Assembly: GCA_947462335.1 (NCBI GenBank)
Contig: OX381710.1
Span: 32,541,004-32,605,003 of the forward strand
Length of the DNA stretch: 64,000 nt
Direction of reading: 5' to 3'
Origin: Harmothoe impar
Taxonomy: Eukaryota > Annelida > Polychaeta > Phyllodocida > Polynoidae
How positions within the stretch are numbered: position 1 is the stretch's first letter; every line of letters starts with the position of its first letter. Positions 11,001 through 21,400 of this stretch are shown here, piece after piece. A program made the position numbers and the translations under genes. The notes beneath the pieces are model-generated. The model was not told the DNA's origin. It worked only from the letters and a program-made list of their open reading frames with translations, and ran no database searches.

Positions 11001-14000
11001 TTATCCTATAAGCCGCACAGAATTTACAGCTTTTTGACGAGGGGACGTAGTATTAATGTTAAATATTTTTGGATTGATTCAAAAATTTGTATTCTTTGTT
11101 TCATAGCAGGAGCTGTAATCTAGATTTATTGATGCCCTATGGTACCAATTTTGCTGCCCTATGGCAGCAGCGGTTTTTCAAGGGTATTTTAGATGCTGCC
11201 CAGAGGCAGCAGCGGCCCTTAAAGGGTTAACATTAGTGTTACTCTATAGTAGCTATCGTTTTTAAACTCGCCAAATCGCAAATTGGCTAATGGTGTGACC
11301 GCCAAAATGATAACTGCCTTTGGTAGGAGAGGGGGGGTGCTCAGCTCCAGGTACATTTTACATGTATGACGCGGTCACAGCTTTCTCCCCCCCCCCCCAA
11401 CCCCTCCCAAGGCAGGTAGCTTTGTCGCGGTGACACAAATTTTGGGGGACTCAAACATATTCACCCCCTCCCTCCTCTCTGATTTAGGGGGCCCTGGACC
11501 CCTTGGCCCCCCCTTTTCCTACGGCACTGCCCTGTCACACCTAATCCTGGACCGCTCCCTCTCCTCCAAATACAAAGGAATTACTGTGCTTTACTCACAC
11601 CCCCCACCCCCACACCTCCAATCTGTGTGTGGGCCTTTGACCTGGTTATGACCTATTGACCCACTTGGCAGTTCAAGTATCAGTAGGAGTTCTGAGATGG
11701 TGCAATTGCCAGGAGCTCCCTGCCCACTTGCACTAAGCATTGGACTTTAGTGGGAAAGAGGGCTCCTGGCTTTTGGCTGCATGGGTTCAAATCCCACAGC
11801 TCCCCCAACATTTACCTAGCACTTTGGTATTTACTGTCTTTTTCTAGTGCAGACATAGTCATACAGTCTTGTATTGTCCTGCCATTTACCAAAATAGTTC
11901 AAATTAGGGCTGAAATATCCAAGAAAAGTGTATTATCTTGCACAGAGCGCTCTCCTTACAAATCTATAAGCGCTCGCTGAGTGAGCGGTGATCAGGGTAT
12001 TTGGCTATTTTCGAGCGGTTTCCTCGGGTTTTTCGCATCATATACACATTATATGCATTTTATATCGTACAACATACTGCATCATGACCCCTCCGGAGTG
12101 TATCACATGAGAAATCAAAAACAATATTTTCATCGAATGTCGGCGAAATCTATCGAATTCCGCGTAAGGCTTTTGGTTTTTGACTCAGGGTAGCGCCCCG
12201 GTCTTACTTTTCAAAACTTTTTTTTTGAACAATTTCAGAGCATTTCTGACCGTTTTAGTATTTTTTCCGGTCTTATACTAGGTATTTTTGACAATTTGGC
12301 AGCATTTCTGAGCGATTTAGTATTTTTCCCGGTCTTATTCTAGGTATTTTTGACAATTTGGCAGCATTTCTGAGCGATTTAGTATTTTTCCCGGTCTTAT
12401 TCTAGGTATTTTTGACAATTTGGCAGCATTTCTGAGCGATTTAGTATTTTTCCCGGTCTTATTCTAGGTATTTTTGACAATTTGGCAGCATTTCTGAGCG
12501 ATTTAGTATTTTTCCCGGTCTTATTCTAGGTATTTTTGACAATTTGGCAGCATTTCTGAGCGATTTAGTATTTTTCCCGGTCTTATTCTAGGTATTTTTG
12601 ACAATTTGGCAGCATTTCTGAGTGTTTTAGTATTTTTCCCGGTCTTATTCTAGGTATTTTTCACAATTTGGCAGCATTTCTGAGCGTTTTAGTATTTTTC
12701 CCGGTCTTATTCTAGGTATTTTTCACAATTTGGCAGCATTTCTGAGCGTTTTAGTATTTTTCCCGGTCTTATTATAGGTATTTGGTAGAATTTGGCAGCA
12801 TATTTGACATATTTATGATATTTCCGGTCTAATTGTAGGCATTTTGTACTTTCTGCTACATTTTGACAGTTTTTTTGAATTATTGAAGCAAATCTGAACA
12901 TTTCACTTACATTTTGACAGTTTTTTTGAATAACTGAAGCAAACCTGAACTTTTTTCTAACATTTTGACAGTTTTTTTGAATAACTGAAGCAAACCTGAA
13001 CTTTTTTCTAACATTTTGACAGTTTTTTTGAATTATTGAAGGAAATCTGAGCATTTCACTTACATTTTGACAGTTTTTTTGAATAACTGAAGCAAACCTG
13101 CACCTTTTTCTAAAATTTTGACAGTTTTTTTGAATTATTGAAGCAAATCTGAACATTTCACTTACATTTTGACAGTTTTTTTGAATAACTGAAGCAAACC
13201 TGAACTTTTTTGTAACATTTTGATAGTTTTTTTGAATTATTGAAGCAAATCTGAACATTTCACTTACATTTTGACAGTTTTTTTGAATAACTGAAGCAAA
13301 CCTGAACTTTTTTGTAACATTTTGACAGTTTTTTTGAATTATTGAAGCAAATCTGAACATTTCACTTACATTTTGACAGTTTTTTTGAATAACTGAAGCA
13401 AACCTGCACCTTTTTCAGCAACCTAGGCCTAAGTCAAAGTACAAGGTTGCAAATGCAAAACATACACAAAATATTACTCACCGATCTACCCAGGTATTCT
13501 CGTGCAGTCTCAGATTCCTCTCCGCCAATCTGAATTGGTATAGGGATAGATGGTCTCCTTCCTCCAGTTCTAGGGCAGGTGAGTAGATGTATGCCACGAT
13601 AATGCCAGTATTGTCCGCCAGTATACATTTCACCCTTGTCTTGTACACGCCATCAGAATAATCAGGTCTTGCAGAAACGGCCATTACTCGCACTCTCAGC
13701 GGCCCACGGATCTCGATGTCGGCGCTGCTCGTTGACAGCCCCCCGACTGTCAAGGGCTGACTCGTCAAGTGGGAGGAGGCGGCGGGAGAGGGTGCCGCAC
13801 CACCTCGTCCCCGGCCTCTTCCTCTTCCAGCAGCCGGCGACGCTCCACCTGCTACTGCGGTCCTCATGCTGCCCCTACAAGAAGTAGAGGAGAACTGCGA
13901 TCCAAACCGGTTTGGAGTGCTCGGTGTAGTAGGAGTTGTTGGGGTTCTCGACGTAGAACTACTCCTACTGGGAGTTCTGGGTGTAGTGCTAGAACTTTGG

Positions 14001-14188
14001 CTTGGTGTCGTAGCACGTGTTGGAGTGAAAATGCGCGTAGGACTCCTTCCAGTCACGGGTCCATCATTGTCACCCCTGTTGACCGAAGGATTGGGGCTGG
14101 CGGACATTCTGCCTCTGCCTTGGCTGCAGTTTCGCGCCCTCTTGTTCTGTTGTTTGCCTTGCTCGTCGGTACTCTTTCTCTTATCCAT
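8021..14188 (-). CDS. OB-fold, RPA-like single-stranded DNA-binding protein (4 exons, 509 aa)
   Basis: I assembled this from exons 14188-13482, 9743-9544, 9205-9036 and 8473-8021. All introns are GT-AG, phases join exactly (2, 1, 0), and the total is 1530 bases including the TAG stop at 8021. Residues 1-150 are low complexity: basic KRK/KRAR patches, Ser/Thr/Pro repeats and an RG tract at about 121-130. An OB-fold-like stretch at about 158-255 contains YKTRVKCILADNTG and LEEGDHLSLYQF. A second (WTVRGKITTV at about 279, then LVVNLWE and GYNSYRGKV) runs to about 360. The tail from about 430 is Glu-rich. Architecture and context suggest an RPA-like ssDNA-binding protein, a type of gene known as Helitron cargo. 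It follows the Rep/helicase gene in the same orientation, so a transposon accessory role is likely. A host OB-fold gene cannot be excluded. The family is assigned from patterns only, without a database search. Confidence 0.75.
9985..10415. repeat. Minisatellite of CCCCAGCACTA / TAGTGCTGGGG type in intron 1
   Basis: About 20-bp irregular units built from AGTCCCCAGCACTA and its complement. Both orientations alternate, so the array can fold into many short hairpins. Most units lie between 10160 and 10415. The ORFs on both strands (Ser/Thr/Val rich) come from the repeat. Confidence 0.75.
10420..11040. repeat. Dispersed GCGTATAAGCCGCACC repeat, two direct copies around a unique core
   Basis: At 10425-10520 and 10965-11030 both copies carry AAGCCGCACCCCGACTTTGG followed by TCCTATAAGCCGCA. 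Related fragments occur at about 36775-36860 and 52325-52540. The core between the copies is non-coding. It lies in intron 1 of the RPA-like gene. Confidence 0.6.
11690..11815 (+). repeat. Degenerate tRNA-Leu/Ser-like SINE fragment
   Basis: A B-box GGGTTCAAATCCCAC with a paired T-stem-like context is followed by AGCTCCC. Upstream is AAGCATTGGACTTTAG, similar to the anticodon arm of a long-variable-loop tRNA. No closed acceptor stem was found, so it is called a tRNA-derived repeat. Confidence 0.45.
12200..12790. repeat. 62-bp minisatellite, about 9 copies
   Basis: Units containing TTTGACAATTTGGCAGCATT and TTCCCGGTCTTATTCTAGG recur with exact 62-bp spacing (GACAATTTGG at 12290, 12352, 12414, 12476 and so on). 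Inner copies are nearly identical while both edges are diverged, as expected for an array grown by unequal exchange. It lies in intron 1 of the RPA-like gene. Confidence 0.95.
12825..13415. repeat. 51-bp minisatellite with 102-bp dimer structure
   Basis: Two alternating 51-bp monomer types both begin TTTTGACAGTTTTTTTGAAT. One continues TATTGAAGCAAATCTG and the other AACTGAAGCAAACCTG. Because 51 bp is 17 codons, one minus-strand frame stays open for 217 codons, which is an effect of the repeat. It lies in intron 1 of the RPA-like gene, next to exon 1. Confidence 0.95.
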
Positions 14189-14228
14189 GTTGAATCGCCA
14201 CTGTGCTGCCGGCGGGTTTGCACGTTCA

Positions 14229-14283
14229 TTTTATACCCGGATCGCACGTGGCATTGACGTCACAAAATTCGGGGCTGTGATTG
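14229..14283 (-). promoter_or_regulatory. Core promoter of the RPA-like gene (TATA, CRE, CCAAT)
   Basis: Reading the minus strand towards the ATG at 14188, there is a CCAAT box (14279-14283), a palindromic TGACGTCA CRE/ATF site (14255-14262) and TATAAAA (14229-14235). The TATA box lies about 40-47 bases upstream of the ATG, which leaves room for a short 5' leader. The order and spacing are typical of a compact pol II promoter, and they support the chosen start. Confidence 0.6.
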
Positions 14284-15421
14284 GTTAATCGGGAAAACAA
14301 GCGGAGTCATCACTAGAAAAGTAATTTCGTATATAATATTATATACATACGATAATCAAGTAAAATAATATGACAATATCGGTCATGTAGTACAGTTCCA
14401 TTTCTTATTTTCCTTTTGTTCATATTTTTACGGACAAATGTATTTTTCCGAATTTTATTTCTGTGTCAACAATGTGGTTCACGGCCCGAGGCGTGCCTCG
14501 TGTAGACGCCAGCAAGGCGCCAGGAACACCGCCCGTTCTGGTCTGTGCCACGTGTTCCAGACTTTGTGTGTCTGCGTAAATTTCTGTTTCAACCGGCTTT
14601 CAATAAATCATGTTCAACGTTATGTTCATCTAATTGTACGGCCCTACATTTGGATTAAAATAATGACATATATTATATAGATTCATTCCATGTAATATAA
14701 TAGTGAGCGTACACAATTTGAGGGGACATGGGTGCGATGTAGGCCTAGGCCTATACTAATGGGTGTACACCGCTGACATAATAAACATGTGGCCTAGTGA
14801 CAAATGACAGGAGAAATACAAACATGCTGACAAATGACATGAGCATTTATTAAAATGGACAGGCGACATGGGGATACCTCATCTGGACCTCCATTGTACA
14901 GATTAACTAGTATGATGTCACTAAGTAATGTCTGTCTATACCTTAGATCTTTCTGTGGTAAATGCCGCATCCTATTTGTTGCGCCTCATGCTATGTTAAA
15001 AACTGGTTATAAAGAAATGAAACCTCTAGGACATGTAACTTATTTAAACCTCCTTAAATAAATAGCAGTTCAAAAATATTAAACCTCAAGGACATGTAAC
15101 TTAATGAAACCTCCTTAAATAAATAGCAGTTTAAAAATACAGCTACTATATAGTTACACTACTACAAGTCAATATTATTTGAACCCCAAAGTTCAGAAAA
15201 TATTTTCTATTCAACGAAGGGTGGTGGCTAAGTAGGCCTATTTGGTGGGGGTACAGCAGTTGCTGATGTATGTCTATATATGCCTATACAAATGTCACAT
15301 TGGCCCACTGTTACAGACATGGTGATATAGTCCTATATTTGGGATATAGGGAGATGTAAGCTTACATGTACATTATATCATTGGAAGCTTATAGGCCTAC
15401 ACTGAACATAAAGTGCACATA
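14284..15421. other. Spacer between the two transposon genes, with a 64-bp duplication
   Basis: AT-rich spacer. At about 15015-15135 a ~64-bp unit (ACATGTAACTT, CCTCCTTAAATAAATAGCAG) is present twice in tandem. The second copy runs into the recurring motif GCAGTTTAAAAATACAGCTA at 15126-15165. It includes the 3' flank of the large ORF, and no additional gene was seen. Confidence 0.55.
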
Positions 15422-18400
15422 TTACATAGAGTACAGGCAGGAAAGGCCAAAATGGTGCGAGTGCTCTAAGAAATGATGTCCTACTTCTTCATTCTTTTTT
15501 GAATAACAGTAATCTATTTGTGTGTTCATTTTGGTTGTGGATAATGAAACACTGTTTCTCATACCAGTTATTTCTTCTATGTATTGAAGTATTCTGTGGT
15601 TTTTTTGGGCTGATGCATCTAAATTTAAATCCCCAAACAGAAGAACATTTTCCTTATTTTGTAACATTGGAACCATGTCTAAGAACAATTGTATCAAGTC
15701 ATGTTGTGAACATTTTGGACTGGCATACAATACACCTACAGCCATGTTATATTGTCCAATTTGCAAGAAACAAAGCATGAATTCTCTGTTTGTTTCCCTA
15801 TATTGGAAATACTCTTGTACAAAGAAATTCTCATTTATGTACATACATAATCCGTTGTATTTTCTCCTATCTGATGTCCCAATGTTGGTGTTGAAGGAAT
15901 ACAGCACCTTCCCATCTAACATGTAATCTGATACATTATCAGAGTCTACCATGTGGGTTTCACATATGAGAATAATGTCACATTGAATAGCAGCATGGTT
16001 TGCTGACAAACATGACATGTGGGAGAAGAGAGACTGTGAATTTTCATAGTATACAAGACACTGATTTTCAGCCATATCATTTCGGTAATAAACTGGAAAG
16101 TTAAGTATGATAGGCATATCTCGGTGCATTCGTTGGTTTTCTACTGCAACCAATGGACAAGTTTTTATCTGTTTTTCTTTGAAATCAATGAAATGCAGTT
16201 TGTCCAAAGACCTGACTCTACTCGCTGCTACATAGAAAGCATTATCTATATTGCAGCGCTCAAAATTCGCAGAAATTTCTTCGCAAGTAAGGCCCTGGCA
16301 TTTATGCAAAGTCTTAGCTGAAGATTGTCTGATAGGGAAAGTTTTTCTCTTCAGTTTAATGTTTGTTTTCTTGATTTTTATGTCAATTGATTGAGAAAAA
16401 ATTGGTGTCCATGCTGGATCTATTTCGTCTGTGTATAAGTGTTGGTAAGTTTTTCGTTGATCTTTCCCTATCCTTTCTTCCTCTAGCAAGAACCAAAGAA
16501 CACTTGGTTTTATGTAGTTTGGAAAATAAGATACATGTTGTAATATACCTGAACAGCCATTCACCAAACCCTGTTCTACGGATATGTTACATATGATATC
16601 ATAACTCAGTCCTATCCCGAGTTCTAATTTGTACGCTACATTCTGAGTGAAATCCATGTCCCTTCTTTTCCTCTCTATTTCCTCTTTTCTGTCTGCTGGT
16701 ATATCTTGTAGAAATACATCTATGCATGTCACAGTTGTTTTGAAATTAGTGCAGTTGTCATAACATTTCTTGTTGTATTCATTGACTAAACCATTCAAGT
16801 AAAACAAATGAAGACATGAGTTTTCATTGAAATCTTGTTCCTTGCAAGTACTCCTTGATTTCAAAATTATTTTGTCAGCTTTACTTGTCTTACCTATGCG
16901 AATACGGTTTAGCATTTCAGAGAATGCTTTGTCATCTTTTTGTCTCATTATCTCTGTCAGCTCATGTATGACAAAGTATTCTTTCCATATGTTGGGAGAC
17001 AGATCACTTAGCATGTTTCTTTTTTCCTCATGGAAAATCCATTTATCGGTTACTGGTGGAATTTGAAACATGTCACCAAAACAAATGACATGTAATCCTC
17101 CAAAAGGCAGTTGATTACCAAATACATCTTGTAGTCTACTGTCCATGAATTGGAAAAGGTATTTTCCTATCAGTGATATCTCATCTATCAATATCACTTT
17201 CAGTTTGCGCATTTCATATCGAAGGGTATTCATGTGTGAACGAGAAACACTATTGTAACTAGCATATGAGTCTTGTAGTGTTATATGAAGACCATTGTGT
17301 ACAGTTCTACCTCCGACCAGGAATGCTGCCTTTCCTGTGTAAGCTATCGTTAAAATTGAGTCAGCAGCTGGTTCTGCATCTATCTGAAAATTGTAATATC
17401 TTAATAAAGCTTGTTTCAAAGTTTTCAATACTACACTTTTCCCAGTACCTGCTCCTCCGGTTATGAAAAGGTGCATTGGTTCTAAGTTGGTATGCACATG
17501 TTTCATGATGTGATCAAACACTTGTCTCTGACGTAAGTTCAATTTGTTTATTCCTTCCAGCAGTTCTCTCTCAGGCCAAAGACTATCAATGACTGAAGCA
17601 TATGGTAGAACAGTATCATTTCCTGTCTGTTCATTTTTCCTATATTCTTTGTCTAAGGCAGGATCATAAAATTCACCTTCATTTTCTTCTGTCATGTCTT
17701 TGCTGTAGGCATTTTGGAAGTTGGTGTCTGGCGCTATAGTTTCATCTTCTTCTGAGGGACGTAGACAAGCATCGTAGATATTGTTCAAATAATTTATGTT
17801 CTCCACGTTGTACTTTTTTATGTTTTCAGTCATTTCTTCTCTTTCGTATTCAGTTAGAGTATAGTAAAGTTGACAATGTGATATGTTTTGCTCTTGACTG
17901 CAAATCTCAGGATCTACACGCCATGGATGGAATAGTAGTAGGTGTATTCTGTAAAATTCATCCTCATCTTCCATTTTCAATTTGTATGAATAGCGAAGTA
18001 CACGTCTCTTTCTACGAATAGTATACATGTAGTCTGTACCTATGTAGAACTTACTACTGTCGGTTTCATACAATCCCTCTGTCAGTTGCTTGTAACTGTC
18101 TGGTATTTTCTTTCTTGTTGTTTCTGTAGTATAGTCTGCTAAAGTGTACCCTTCAAAGAAATGAGGTCTGTCAGAATACCATTCAAATTTGTCAGTATGG
18201 AAGACATCAGTGCTTTGTCCGTCCAGCGTGTACAACATGCTATTGTTTTTCAACACTTTCAACCTCTTTTCTATTTTATGTGTGGAAACAGTTATTGCTT
18301 GTCTACTGGAACGAGTCAGAGGTATACCTAACAGCATATAGATACATTCTTGAACACATATTTCAGTTGAAGTAGCGAACACATATCCTAACGCTTTAAT

Positions 18401-21400
18401 GGTCTCTTGTATAGTATTTCCTTTGCTTTTACAATCTTTTATCATAGTTGACAGACTCAGACTCAATCCTCTGTGGACTTTATTGATATAGTTCACTATA
18501 TATACTACTACACTATAAGGATCCAAACATGGCTGACAGTCTTGATTGGCCTGCCATATGTGCAGCAAATTCCTCATGTATGGATTCACTCTCCTTTCTA
18601 TGGGTTTACGACGTAGGAAAGCTTTTGCATTGCGCAAAGAAGATCTGACAGCGAGAACATATTCATCATACGATATAGAGAAGTGCTTGAAAATGTCTTT
18701 CAATGTGGTTTTTTCTGTGATATTTTCTGTCTCTAAATACAGCTGAATATCATGCCATAGTTTCTTTTGTTCTTGAGTTTTTTCTTTGTTCGGTTCTAAT
18801 ACAACGGTTTTGTCGAAAGGGGGTAGTGGGAAACCAAATCGACAGATTGGGTGACCCCCTTTTCTGCAAGTAGCACAGTGCTTGTGTTCTTGATATTGCA
18901 CAAATTTCTTGTTATCATTTTCTGGATTTAATTCACAAGAAACATATGAATCAATATATTCAAAGTATTCAGTGTTATCTTGGTTTGATCGGTATCGTGG
19001 AGCGTCCTCACACCACACGAGCATATGGATATGAGGTGCTCCGCGGTGTTGGAACTCGCATCTATAGTACCAATCGCTGACCTTACCAATCGGATTAGAC
19101 TCGTGAAGAATACACTTGTTCAAGAATTTTTTAAATCGGTTGTCAAAATACCGTACAACGGTAACAGGGTCTTGTTGGGTGAGATGTGTTTTTTCTTGAG
19201 ATGATAAACTATCAAATTCCTCTTTACTTAAATATCTGCCATGTACTGATTTATACAGTGATTGAATCAGGTTTTCCCATTTACTGTCAGCACAAGAAAG
19301 TGAAATAAAAAATGTTGGAATGCCTATTTGTCTGTTCATAGCAAATAAATCTTGTTTCTGTTCACGCAAGTACATTGGTCCATTTCTCAAATCTTTATAA
19401 AAATAAAAAGCATCATCTACAGCAGCTAATTGTTTACGTTTTTCAACATCTAACACATCTTCTGCAGTGTATTGCCTATCGTTTGAAAAGGAACGTATAG
19501 CAAAAGAAGTTGATTTTCTGATAAAACGCATCTGATAAAGCTTGAACAACAAGAAAATATATTCAGCATTACTTTTTGCTCTTGGATCAATGTTTTTTAA
19601 TTCCCATTTCACTCTGTTGTTAAAACCAACTATTTTTTTGCCTTCTTCTGGATTTTTGTATACTTGGTCTATCTTTTGTCCAGCATGTATACATGGAAAG
19701 GATTTTTCTATTACATGGTCATCATACAACAGGTGTAATGGTTTATTCCCTTGTCCAGGGGCAATATTTAGAATAATATTATCATCGTACAGATGGTCTA
19801 ACATGGTATTTAAAGGTGCAACAACCTCATCTTTGTCCACCTCTGAGAAATTATCACTTACTTCATCGTAATCTTTTTCTCTTGTGTTAACAGGAATGGA
19901 ACTAGAATTTTGTTCTGTATCATCAGGTGCACTAACATAAGGGTCATATTCATCAATATATGCAGCTTCTAAAGTGTCTTTTGCACTGTCCTTTTGAGGA
20001 TTTTGCACTATTTCTGACTCTTGTTCTACTTCACTTGCATCTGAATGTTTTTCATCTTGAAGTTCTGTTACCACACTGTGTATTGCATCAAAATCCACAT
20101 TTTCATTTGATTCAACTATATCTTCTTCAATGTTGTGAGCTGAAGAAAGATATTCTAGTGTTTGTTCTAGCCAGTCATTGTTGATATCAACACCTGATTC
20201 TGCATACAATTCACTGTGTGTGAGAAGGTATAACAGTGCTTCTAAAACATTTCGGGTTCTAACATTCATGGATTTATATACATTATTATACTGTATTCTA
20301 CGTTTCAAGTTAACTTGAATTGTACCTTGTGATGAAAGATAGCGTGGTAAAAGTTCAACAGTTTCTTCTATTTTGGAAGGAACATTGACCACATTACCAA
20401 ACAACTTAGGTTGTCCAAATGGCATTGGTTGCATTAGAATAACTTGCATGAAAGGTACTCTTAAAGCAATCAATCTTTCTTCGGTTTGTGTGATATTTAA
20501 TTGAGGTGGCAGCTGCGGAAAAGTAGTTTGTTTGATGTAACTGATGGGGGGCTTCTCCCCTTTTGCAGCATATCTGCAACATGTATGACACATTGGTATC
20601 TTTTCACTGTCGTGTACTGTATTGCAATACTTCCTATATTTTATGAAACTTACATATCTGACTTGATGTCTGAAGCAGATAGTACCGCAAGAGGAACAAA
20701 CTATATCCAACATTTGATCTATTTCTATGTGTTTCAGATCTAAATCTAGTTCAGTTTCACTGTCTTCCCCCTCTTCTTCTTCTGTGTCATCTGATTCTTT
20801 GTCTTTTTCACTGTCATAACTAGAATTTTGATTCTCATCTTCGTCTTCTTCACTACTATACAATAAAGGTAGTGTTACAGGTCTTTTATTGTTTTTTCTT
20901 TTTTTACTTCTGTTTCTGTTCTCTTGTTTTATTTTTTCTCTTTTTTTTCTTACATATTCTTTTTGATATTCCCTGCCCTTTCTTCTCCTTTCTTTGATTT
21001 TCTCTGAAGTGTATGTCACAGTTTCTTGTTCTTTCTCACTATTCTTACATCTAGTGCTACGTCGAATAGCATTATATACACGATCCCATGACTTTTTCAG
21101 TGATTTTTGTGCTTGTGCTGCTCTTCCACTTTCTGCGGAAGAGGGAGAGGAATTGGACTTAGGGGAATTCTGAACTTTACCTTTAGTTGCAGCATTTCTT
21201 ATATTTCTTTTAATATTTTGTGGAACATGAGATAATCTTTTACCTTTAGAATGCTGCACATATTGCCATATCCCATTGACTTTCATGTATTTATATTTGA
21301 GATTTTGCCACTTTGTACTAGGCCTATATTGTGTAGCATTTTTTGGGGGCTGGGTTGGGTTATCACCTTGATGGGAACTAGCTCTTGGAGTATGACATGG

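Noticed and set aside
12707..13360. 217-codon ORF with repeated FRFASVIQKNCQNV units
   Set aside because: It lies entirely in the 51-bp minisatellite. The unit length is divisible by 3, so one frame stays open. It is inside an intron, on the same strand as the gene, with no homology or promoter.
13636..14288. Plus-strand ORFs of 83-162 codons opposite the RPA-like exon 1
   Set aside because: They are antisense shadows of a GC-rich coding exon, with no family resemblance and no splice context.
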